Source: Bacteroidaceae bacterium
GTDB taxonomy: Bacteria; Bacteroidota; Bacteroidia; Bacteroidales; Bacteroidaceae
Assembly (NCBI GenBank): GCA_017558165.1
Contig: JAFYWE010000091.1
Coordinates: forward strand, 1-5,077
Direction of reading: 5' to 3'
DNA: 5,077 nt
Below the pieces are notes generated by a model, which had not been told where the DNA came from, did not search any database, and saw only the letters and a list, made by a program, of their open reading frames with translations. The translations under genes and the position numbers were made by a program. Below are positions 1 through 5,077 of the stretch, one piece after another; positions within the stretch are counted from its first letter, which is position 1; every line of letters begins with the position of its first letter.

Positions 1-1015
1 ACGCACAAACGCTGATACTCCACACGATGCACAGGTTGCACGTGACTTCGGTGCTATCGGTATCGGTCTCTGCCGTACAGAGCATATGTTCTTCGAGGGT
101 GAGAAGATCAAGGCAATGCGCGAGATGATTCTTGCCGAGACAACAAAGGAGCGCGAGGTTGCTCTTGCCAAGTTGTTGCCATTCCAGAAGGAGGACTTCG
201 TTGGTATCTTCAAGGCAATGGAAGGCTTGCACGTGACTGTTCGCTTGCTCGACCCACCACTCCACGAGTTCGTACCACACGATGCTAAGGGCCAGCAGAT
301 GCTTGCTGAGGCTATGGGCAAGACAGTTGAGGCTGTTCAGCGCCGCGTTAAGTCTCTCGAGGAGTTCAACCCAATGCTCGGTCACCGTGGTTGCCGCTTG
401 GGTAACACATATCCAGAGATCACAAAGATGCAGACAACAGCTATCCTTGGCGCAGCTCTCGAGTTGAAGAAGGAAGGCAAGGTTATCTACCCAGAGATCA
501 TGGTTCCACTCGTAGGTATCATCAACGAGTTCGAGGAGCAGAAGAATGCTATCATCGAGGCTGCTAACGCATTGTTCGCAGCAGAGGGCGATTCAGTTGA
601 GTACACAATCGGTACAATGATTGAGATTCCACGTGCAGCTCTCACAGCTGACCAGATCGCTCAGCAGGCTCAGTTCTTCTCATTCGGTACAAACGACTTG
701 ACACAGATGACCTTCGGTTACTCTCGTGACGACGTTAACTCATTCTTGCCAATCTACCTCCGCAAGAAGATCTTGAAGAACGACCCATTCCAGGTTCTCG
801 ACCAGACAGGTGTTGGCCAGCTCGTTGAGATGGCTACAGCTAAGGGCCGTGGCGTTAACCCAGACCTCAAGTGCGGTATCTGCGGTGAGCACGGTGGTGA
901 GCCTGAGTCAGTGAAGTTCTGCCACAGAGTAGGTTTGAACTACGTTTCATGTTCTCCATTCCGCGTGCCTATCGCACGTCTTGCTGCGGCTCAGGCTGCA
1001 GTTGAGGAGGCATAA
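1..1015 (+). CDS. ppdK: Pyruvate, phosphate dikinase, C-terminal part (5' end outside window)
   Basis: PPDK interconverts ATP + pyruvate + phosphate with AMP + phosphoenolpyruvate + diphosphate in the cytoplasm; in anaerobes it often serves glycolysis or gluconeogenesis. The frame is open from base 2 to the stop at 1013-1015, giving 337 residues of a family usually near 900, so about 60% is missing upstream. The visible part is the C-terminal PEP/pyruvate-binding TIM barrel. Numbering from the first complete codon, it has GLCRTEHMFF at 22-31, the R in TVRLLDPP (81), LGHRGCRLG (R129), GTMIEIPR (E208), GTNDLTQ (N231, D232) and CGICGEHGGEP (C294). Spacing matches Clostridium symbiosum R561, R617, R665, E745, N768, D769 and the proton-donor C831, so the active site is intact. 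The ATG at base 86 is internal, because RTNADTP and following family sequence precede it. Translation ends with tandem TAA TAA. Codons are strongly biased (CCA for Pro, AAG for Lys), suggesting high expression. Confidence 0.97.
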   Translation, partial: RTNADTPHDAQVARDFGAIGIGLCRTEHMFFEGEKIKAMREMILAETTKEREVALAKLLPFQKEDFVGIFKAMEGLHVTVRLLDPPLHEFVPHDAKGQQMLAEAMGKTVEAVQRRVKSLEEFNPMLGHRGCRLGNTYPEITKMQTTAILGAALELKKEGKVIYPEIMVPLVGIINEFEEQKNAIIEAANALFAAEGDSVEYTIGTMIEIPRAALTADQIAQQAQFFSFGTNDLTQMTFGYSRDDVNSFLPIYLRKKILKNDPFQVLDQTGVGQLVEMATAKGRGVNPDLKCGICGEHGGEPESVKFCHRVGLNYVSCSPFRVPIARLAAAQAAVEEA

Positions 1016-1042
1016 TAAGACTCACAACAAACTGAATGATAG

Positions 1043-1077
1043 AGCGGGTGGTCCACTGGGCCACCCGCTTGTTTTTT
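1043..1077 (+). terminator. Intrinsic terminator of ppdK
   Basis: A 12-bp stem (1043-1054 with 1058-1069, one G-U pair, mostly G+C) closes a 3-base ACT loop. The tail TTGTTTTTT follows directly. It begins 25 bases after the second stop codon and fits a Rho-independent terminator for the ppdK transcript. Confidence 0.92.
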
Positions 1078-1121
1078 ACACTTAACATAACTTTTTGAAT
1101 CCTCATAGTTAATTACACGTA

Positions 1122-1168
1122 ACGCACTGCACAAAACATGCCGATTTGTGCAGTGCGTATTGTTTTTT
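1122..1168 (+). terminator. Second hairpin with T-tract (tandem terminator or operator)
   Basis: A perfect 14-bp inverted repeat (1122-1135 with 1145-1158) has a 9-base loop and is followed by ATTG and six T. The tail TTGTTTTTT is identical to that of the ppdK terminator 91 bases upstream, which favours a back-up terminator. The right arm also overlaps the probable -33 box of the next gene, so a role as a protein-binding operator cannot be excluded. Confidence 0.6.
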
Positions 1169-1179
1169 GTCTACTTTTG
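1145..1179 (+). promoter_or_regulatory. Probable Bacteroidetes-type promoter for the AMP-binding gene
   Basis: TACTTTTG at 1172-1179 is an exact match to the Bacteroidetes -7 element TAnnTTTG. TTTG at 1145-1148 can serve as the -33 element with a 23-base spacer, the long end of the accepted range; TTG at 1160-1162 is too close. Transcription would start near 1184-1187, leaving an untranslated leader of about 40 bases before the ATG at 1226. This is inference from consensus only. Confidence 0.6.
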
Positions 1180-1225
1180 CGGGGCATCAGCAAAACATCA
1201 TACAAGAACGAAGCCCCTAAAAGAG

Positions 1226-2869
1226 ATGAAGAACTTTATTGAAAGATTCGAGACAAGCGTAAAGGAGAACTGGGACAACGCGGCATTGAGCGACTACCGT
1301 GGAGAGACATGGAGCTACTCACAGGTAGCCCATGAGATAGCCACCATGCACCTTGTTTGGAAAGCAGCCGGGATAACAGAGGGAGACAAGATCTCACTTA
1401 ACGCACGCAGTTGTGCGAACTGGGCAAAGATGTTCCTGGCAGCAACAACAGGCGGACAGGTAGCAGTGCAACTCTTTAACGGCTTCACCCCTGCCGAGGT
1501 ACAGAAGTTCGTGCAGCACTCCGACAGCAGGATTCTCTTTACCGAAAAGACAGTCTTTGAAGAGCTGGACCTTGAGCTACTGCCACAGCTCATTGCCGTG
1601 TTCGACACAAGGAGCTTGGAACTCCTTGCAGGCAGTGACAGTTTCAAGGAGATTTACTCAAGACGCGGAGAGCTCTTTGCAACAGCCTACCCCAACGGTT
1701 TCACACCCGAGGCCGTTGACTACACCAAGCCCGACATGGACGAACTCTGCTGTATTAACTACACATCGGGCTCTACAGGCAACCCCAAGGGCGTCATGCT
1801 CACCGTGCGCAACATAAGCAGCAATGTAGACACCATACCCAAGCATTTCCCCTACCGCAAGGGAGACAGCTATCTTAGCATGCTCCCCTTCGCGCACATC
1901 TTCGGACTGCTGTTCGACTTCTTAACCTGCATCTGCCAGGGAATGCACATAACAGTGCTCGGGATGCCACCCGCACCAACAATTCTGAAGGACGCCATGC
2001 AGCAGGTAAAGCCACGTGTAATAATGATGGTTCCGCTTGTACTGAGCAAAATGATTGAGTTTGCCATCGGCGAGTTCATCCACAGCCGTACAGGCCGTGG
2101 CCGTCTCAAGGAGTACAGACAGCACCCCGAGTTCTGCCAGGCACTGCGCACCATTGCCCTCTCGTACCTTGGTGGAAGATGCGAGGCCATAATGACTGGT
2201 GGAGCCGCAATACCCGAGGACCTTGAAGAGCTACTCATAACCAAGTTGGGCATACCTCTCGTCACCGGCTACGGAATGACAGAGTGCGGCCCGGCAATAG
2301 CACTGCCAAGACTCGGACAATACAAGTTGAGATCGTGTGGCGAGATTGTAGAGAGAATGCAGGCACGTATAGACTCGGACGATCCGCACCACACCGTGGG
2401 TGAGCTATGGGTAAAGGGAGACAACAGGTTCATTGGATACTACAAGAACCCCGAGGCCGACAGCGAGGTATTCACCATGGACGGATGGTTCCGCACCGGC
2501 GACCTTGGCATCATAGATAAGGATAACACCCTGTTCCTTGTAGGACGTTGCAAGAGCATGCTCCTTACAAGCAACGGACAGAACGTATACCCCGAGGAGA
2601 TTGAGGTAAAGCTGAACGTGATGCGCTACGTTGCCGAATCAATAATAGTACAGCGTGGTGAAAGGTTCACAGCACTCATTGTCCCCAACGAGGAACAGCT
2701 GGCAAACGACGGCATCCTATCGGACACCCTACGCGTAATCATGGAAAAGAATATCGAAGCGCTTAACAATGAGATTCCCACATACTCCCAGATATCGGGC
2801 TACGAACTGCTCAAGGAGCCGTTCGCAAAGACCCCGAAAGGCAGCATAAAACGTTTTCTCTATAGCTAA
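1226..2869 (+). CDS. AMP-binding enzyme, probable long-chain fatty acid-CoA ligase
   Basis: A 547-residue member of the ANL (acyl-adenylating) superfamily, most like bacterial long-chain fatty acyl-CoA synthetases, which activate a fatty acid with ATP and then form the CoA thioester. Visible motifs, in order: the phosphate-binding loop YTSGSTGNPKGV (179-190), the A5 motif GYGMTECGP (348-356), DGWFRTGDLG (419-428) with the ribose-binding Asp426, the hinge and A8 region GRCKSMLLTSNGQNVYPEEIE from 440 to 460, and a C-terminal TPKGSIKRF (536-544). No signal peptide or membrane segment is evident, so it is probably cytoplasmic or membrane-associated. I chose ATG 1226, preceded by AAAAGAG. The longer reading from GTG 1148 adds 26 unlike residues and would begin upstream of the likely transcription start. 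The usual A10 lysine position holds Ser540. Substrate cannot be settled from sequence; other carboxylic acids remain possible. It is flanked by its own promoter and terminator and so is probably monocistronic. Confidence 0.9.
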   Translation: MKNFIERFETSVKENWDNAALSDYRGETWSYSQVAHEIATMHLVWKAAGITEGDKISLNARSCANWAKMFLAATTGGQVAVQLFNGFTPAEVQKFVQHSDSRILFTEKTVFEELDLELLPQLIAVFDTRSLELLAGSDSFKEIYSRRGELFATAYPNGFTPEAVDYTKPDMDELCCINYTSGSTGNPKGVMLTVRNISSNVDTIPKHFPYRKGDSYLSMLPFAHIFGLLFDFLTCICQGMHITVLGMPPAPTILKDAMQQVKPRVIMMVPLVLSKMIEFAIGEFIHSRTGRGRLKEYRQHPEFCQALRTIALSYLGGRCEAIMTGGAAIPEDLEELLITKLGIPLVTGYGMTECGPAIALPRLGQYKLRSCGEIVERMQARIDSDDPHHTVGELWVKGDNRFIGYYKNPEADSEVFTMDGWFRTGDLGIIDKDNTLFLVGRCKSMLLTSNGQNVYPEEIEVKLNVMRYVAESIIVQRGERFTALIVPNEEQLANDGILSDTLRVIMEKNIEALNNEIPTYSQISGYELLKEPFAKTPKGSIKRFLYS

Positions 2870-2897
2870 AGCCATAATGAAAAGACCAACCAACGCC

Positions 2898-2934
2898 CTC
2901 CGGCATGGACACACCTGTCTGTGCCGGAGTTTTC
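2898..2934 (+). terminator. Terminator between convergent genes
   Basis: A 14-bp stem (2898-2911 with 2916-2929, two G-U pairs) with a 4-base CACC loop is followed by TTTTCATTTT. It starts 29 bases after the stop of the AMP-binding gene and ends 9 bases short of the trmO stop. The T-rich side serves the + strand. The - strand has only a weak T-rich stretch after the stem, so its use for trmO is possible but less certain. Confidence 0.85.
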
Positions 2935-2937
2935 ATT

Positions 2938-3621
2938 TTACCTCGCCACCACATCAACCACCTCAAGCACCCCGTCGCAGGTAACCTTGAAACGCACGTC
3001 ATAGGCGCCGAATGGCATACCATACAGCCTGTCGGGATCGTTATGGTACTGCGGGCGGGGATCAAGCTCCAACACCTTATATAATGCACTGAACTCATCG
3101 TCGGTAAACAACGTGCGCAAATCGGGCGGAAAAGAGACCGCCAACTTGCGCCAAGCGTTATTGTCAACAAACCCGCTGCGTACACCCGGGTGGGCATCAC
3201 TATAAGCCACATACGGCTTTATGTCATAGACAGGCGTTCCGTCCACAAGATCGGCACCGGCTACATGCAGTACCGGACCGTCTTCACCCATCTCTACACC
3301 GCACAGGCGCACCGATGACAACCCCAACGGATTGGGACGGTAAGGCGAACGCGTAGCGAACACACCCACGTACTCATTACCGCCAAGCAATGGCGGGCGC
3401 ACCAGCGCGCTCCACTCACCACCACTCTTGCTGTTGAGCGAAAAGCCCCAAACGAGCCACAGATAGTCGAACCCCTCAATGCCACGCAGGGCATCAGGGT
3501 TGCGGTACTCGGGCTCAAACACAATCCGGCCACGCAGTTCAGGCACAAGCCCGCTCTGGCGTGGCACCCCGAACTTGGTTGGTTGCAACGAACGGTAGTA
3601 TGCTATAGGTTCAATGTTCAT
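2938..3621 (-). CDS. trmO: tRNA (adenine(37)-N6)-methyltransferase TrmO
   Basis: A 227-residue protein of the TrmO/YaeB (UPF0066, TsaA) family, which uses S-adenosylmethionine to methylate N6-threonylcarbamoyladenosine at position 37 of threonine tRNAs that read ACY codons. The N-terminal beta-barrel domain carries the family signatures: IEGFDYLWLVWGF (48-60), FATRSPYRPNPLGLSSV (88-104) and DLVDGTPVYDIKPYVAYSD (124-142). A smaller C-terminal domain includes DPRPQYHNDP and DRLYGMPFGAYDVRF near the end. Length is close to the E. coli protein (about 235). The ATG at 3621 is the natural start, since MNIEPIAYYRS matches the family N-terminus (typically xxxPIGxxRSxxxxKFGxPRQ). It is convergent with the AMP-binding gene, and 329 bases with a long hairpin separate it from the sialidase gene upstream, so it is likely transcribed alone. 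No strong TAnnTTTG promoter is visible before it. Confidence 0.95.
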   Translation of the reverse strand: MNIEPIAYYRSLQPTKFGVPRQSGLVPELRGRIVFEPEYRNPDALRGIEGFDYLWLVWGFSLNSKSGGEWSALVRPPLLGGNEYVGVFATRSPYRPNPLGLSSVRLCGVEMGEDGPVLHVAGADLVDGTPVYDIKPYVAYSDAHPGVRSGFVDNNAWRKLAVSFPPDLRTLFTDDEFSALYKVLELDPRPQYHNDPDRLYGMPFGAYDVRFKVTCDGVLEVVDVVAR

Positions 3622-3772
3622 AGGCTCATATTTGCCACTAAGATATAAAAATATCCTCTCCTACGCGCGTAAATCAATAAATTATATTTATGACATACCA
3701 ATAAATTGCAAATGGGTAATCAATTTGCCACAAGCTAATGATATCATAAAAAACACCAGTAAAACAGTACTC

Positions 3773-3823
3773 CATAACATACAAACGGCAGGACCATCAC
3801 AGTCCTGCCGTTTGTATGTTATG
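3773..3823 (-). terminator. Long 22-bp perfect hairpin, probable terminator of the sialidase transcript
   Basis: The arms 3773-3794 and 3802-3823 are perfectly complementary over 22 bp with a 7-base CATCACA loop; the core CGGCAGGAC/GTCCTGCCG is G+C-rich and the base A+T-rich. It lies 128 bases downstream of the sialidase stop on the - strand. On that strand T4 and T6 runs follow at about 8 and 19 bases rather than directly, so termination, or 3'-end protection after processing, is the best guess. Confidence 0.6.
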
Positions 3824-3841
3824 TCATTATAAATTATCCTG

Positions 3842-3955
3842 TCATTTAACGAGAACCTTGACAGCTCTCGCTTTCCGCAACCCGCACGGCATGTGCTTTG
3901 CCCATGCCACGTGCAACCTATTGCAGATTGGCTGTCGAGGTTTTGGTGAATTACT
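3842..3955 (-). pseudogene. Possible remnant of a T9SS sorting-tail coding end
   Basis: On the - strand, in a frame different from the sialidase gene, bases 3865-3842 read AVKVLVK followed by TGA. The true sialidase tail reads GKKVLVK followed by TAA at 3953-3951. The echo frame is open for 37 codons, back to a TGA at 3958-3956. The terminator-like hairpin begins 18 bases after this TGA, closer than to the real stop, as if the hairpin originally belonged to a gene ending here. The residues before it (MPCGLRKAR) only loosely recall the usual GIYIxxGK segment. This may be a decayed end of a neighbouring cargo gene, a local duplication, or chance. Confidence 0.3.
3884..3914. repeat. Imperfect inverted repeat, possible RNA hairpin
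   Basis: GCACGGCATG (3884-3893) pairs with CATGCC plus GTGC (3903-3914) across a 2-base bulge, leaving a 9-base loop. It is enclosed by a longer-range pairing of 3856-3865 with 3931-3940 (ten pairs including one G-U). No T-tract follows on either strand, so it is not an obvious terminator. Confidence 0.45.
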
Positions 3956-3967
3956 TCACCAAAACCT
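3938..3967. repeat. 13-bp perfect hairpin spanning the sialidase stop codon
   Basis: Arms 3938-3950 and 3955-3967 are fully complementary and the 4-base loop (GTAA on the - strand) contains the TAA stop of the sialidase gene. The coding arm covers almost all of the KVLVK codons. On the + strand the stem is followed by T-rich sequence ending in TTTTTA, but no gene runs in that direction. Confidence 0.8.
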
Positions 3968-5077
3968 TTTTACCGTCAATTACGTAGATACCCTTTGTCG
4001 GGTTCTCAACCTTGCGACCTTGCAAATCGTAGATTCCGGTTTTCACCTTTCCGTTTTCCGCTTCAGCCTCATCAATACCTGTCTCCACCTCCGTTGCCGA
4101 GATACGGTACAGGTTACTGTAGTTTGCGGCATAACCGGCCGAGTTTGACCATGAGTCAAAACTACCCGATGCAAGGATAATCAACGCACCGTCTGTTGTA
4201 CCGTCGTTACGCTTGCTCACGATGTAGTATGTATCGGGAACTGTTGAGCTGGCATCGTTGATGCTCCAGTCGCAATATGTGGCGTTGTATGCAGCGAGTG
4301 TACCGGCATTGTTGTTGTAACCGTAGTTGTTACCGGCACGCCAAATCATATACAGCTGTGCCTTCTCATTAAAAAAACTGTACTTGCCGCTTGCCTCCTT
4401 CTTGCAAAGAAACTGTGCCGCGTCACCGAGTTCCTCGGCGCTTGATGTGCTAACGCTCAGCTTGTTGCTGTTGTCGATATAAAGTACATACTCCTTGCCG
4501 TTCTGCTGTACGTTGGTGAAGGTAAGCACCTTGCCGTCCCACATGTCGGCAGGAGCCTCGCCTGCCAAAAGACGGTAGATATTGTCGATTTCCTCAGTTG
4601 TAGGCTCGGCGCTGAGCTTGCCGAGTGCAGACTTCACGTTTGCCTGAAGCTCGGCCGAAACGCCAGCAGCCTCAACAAGTGATGTGAAGTAGCTCTGTAC
4701 GAATGCACGGCGGTCAACATCGCGCTTGATTGAGTATGCACCGTTGGTGATGTACTCGAGCTCATACGCAACGTAGATGTTGTCAAAACCGTCGAAGTTG
4801 TGCTGTCCCGCACCTGTAGGGAAACTGGTTGATACAGGATTGTTGCGCTTGCCGAAGCCTGTAAGTGTCTCCTCATAGATGAAACCGATTCTGTCGTCGG
4901 CCTGCAGGTCCATAGAGCTGTATGCCGATGCTGTGTTGCTCACCTGGAAGTAACCGTTCCAGCCTGTGGCAAAGTTGGCAACGGTGTTGAAATCGGCAAC
5001 ATCAGTCAACTCCTTGTAAAAGATTCCCACGTTTGTGCGGCCACCGCCGGTTGGCAATGACTGCAACACAAGGAACA
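3951..5077 (-). CDS. Secreted sialidase-like protein with T9SS sorting domain (5' end outside window)
   Basis: The frame is open from the window edge to TAA at 3953-3951, giving 374 C-terminal residues; the GTG at 5069 is internal. Residues 1-115 resemble the last blades of a GH33 exo-sialidase beta-propeller, which releases terminal sialic acid from glycoconjugates. LQSLPTGGGRTNVGIFYKEL carries Arg13, fitting the third arginine of the carboxylate-binding triad. VSNTASAYSSM carries Tyr52, fitting the catalytic tyrosine, followed by RIGFIYEE. NIYVAYELEYITNGAYS is the usual sialidase ending. A helical linker follows (about 117-172), then an Asn/Tyr/Trp-rich beta region (about 181-326) that looks like a lectin-type carbohydrate-binding module, possibly a beta-trefoil. 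The C-terminus, TGIYDLQGRKV to GKKVLVK (346-374), is a type A T9SS sorting domain, implying export across the outer membrane and surface anchoring or release. Start, signal peptide and the catalytic Asp are not visible. A non-catalytic BNR-repeat protein is the main alternative. Confidence 0.8.
   Translation of the reverse strand, partial: FLVLQSLPTGGGRTNVGIFYKELTDVADFNTVANFATGWNGYFQVSNTASAYSSMDLQADDRIGFIYEETLTGFGKRNNPVSTSFPTGAGQHNFDGFDNIYVAYELEYITNGAYSIKRDVDRRAFVQSYFTSLVEAAGVSAELQANVKSALGKLSAEPTTEEIDNIYRLLAGEAPADMWDGKVLTFTNVQQNGKEYVLYIDNSNKLSVSTSSAEELGDAAQFLCKKEASGKYSFFNEKAQLYMIWRAGNNYGYNNNAGTLAAYNATYCDWSINDASSTVPDTYYIVSKRNDGTTDGALIILASGSFDSWSNSAGYAANYSNLYRISATEVETGIDEAEAENGKVKTGIYDLQGRKVENPTKGIYVIDGKKVLVK

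Larger units (their letters stand above)
3622..3950. other. Intergenic region with several inverted repeats, no supported gene
   Basis: No reading frame here looks like a real gene. The part next to trmO (3622-3772) is A+T-rich and should hold the trmO promoter. The closest -7 match is TATCTTAG (3645-3638, - strand), with one mismatch and no good -33 box. A 10-base palindrome ATGATATCAT lies at 3738-3747. The rest (3773-3950) is G+C-richer and dense in inverted repeats, listed separately: the 3' untranslated region of the sialidase gene, possibly including a remnant of a second coding end. Confidence 0.7.

Noticed and set aside
1181..1217. GGGGC/GCCCC pairing in the leader of the AMP-binding gene, ending 8 bases before the ATG
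   Set aside because: Only 5 bp with a 27-base loop, and part of the left arm may lie upstream of the transcription start; too weak for a regulatory call.
1315..2265. Antisense frames inside the AMP-binding gene (1315-1647, 1658-1897, 1870-2265)
   Set aside because: They are shadows of a well-supported gene; their translations show no family resemblance.
2811..3548. Alternative - strand frames over trmO (2811-3212 and 3294-3548)
   Set aside because: They overlap a gene with clear TrmO motifs and are Arg/Cys-rich out-of-frame readings.
3638..3645. TATCTTAG on the - strand as a trmO promoter -7 box
   Set aside because: One mismatch to TAnnTTTG and no TTG at a suitable distance upstream; it would also leave a leader of about 10 bases.
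3738..3747. Palindrome ATGATATCAT as an operator
   Set aside because: A 10-base A+T-rich palindrome is expected by chance in such sequence, and it lies about 120 bases from the trmO start without promoter context.
3614..4180. Small + strand reading frames across the trmO-sialidase gap and into the sialidase 3' end (3614-3832, 3816-4148, 3995-4180)
   Set aside because: They run through hairpins or antisense to coding sequence, have low-complexity or Cys/Leu-rich translations with no recognisable motif, and have no promoter.
1..5077. CRISPR array, tRNA, rRNA, insertion sequence or defence system
   Set aside because: No regularly spaced direct repeats, no cloverleaf or rRNA-like stretches, no transposase-like frame, and no defence-type domains were seen on either strand.

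Overview
The window looks like an ordinary chromosomal segment of a Bacteroidales bacterium, probably Prevotella-like or a relative. Three signs support this. The promoter found before the second gene has the Bacteroidetes form TAnnTTTG. The last protein ends in a type IX secretion (T9SS) C-terminal sorting domain of the kind finishing in GKKVLVK. The genes lack clear Shine-Dalgarno sequences. No mobile element, CRISPR array, tRNA or rRNA was seen.

Layout. Bases 1-1015 (+) hold the C-terminal 337 residues of pyruvate, phosphate dikinase, with all catalytic residues of that half present, closed by a tandem stop and a strong terminator at 1043-1077. Bases 1078-1225 carry a second, 14-bp perfect hairpin and a promoter. 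Bases 1226-2869 (+) encode a long-chain fatty acid-CoA ligase-like AMP-binding enzyme. Its terminator at 2898-2934 sits in a 68-bp gap against the convergent gene trmO (2938-3621, -), a tRNA t6A37 methyltransferase. Bases 3622-3950 hold no convincing gene but contain a 22-bp perfect hairpin and a cluster of smaller inverted repeats. Bases 3951-5077 (-) are the 3' part of a secreted sialidase (GH33-like) with a lectin-like region and a T9SS sorting tail; its 5' end lies beyond the window.

How the genes relate. Each appears to be its own transcription unit, with terminators or long hairpins between them, so I see no operon and no multi-gene system. The functions are central carbon metabolism (PPDK), fatty-acid activation, tRNA modification and host-glycan foraging (sialidase).

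The least explained part is the 3' end of the sialidase gene. Its stop codon lies in the loop of a 13-bp perfect hairpin. About 90 bases further on, a second stretch on the same strand reads AVKVLVK-stop, an echo of the sorting-signal tail. A third, inverted copy of the same motif lies between them. This looks like a local rearrangement or a remnant of another T9SS cargo gene, and it is the best lead in the window. I did not find a clear new biological system.
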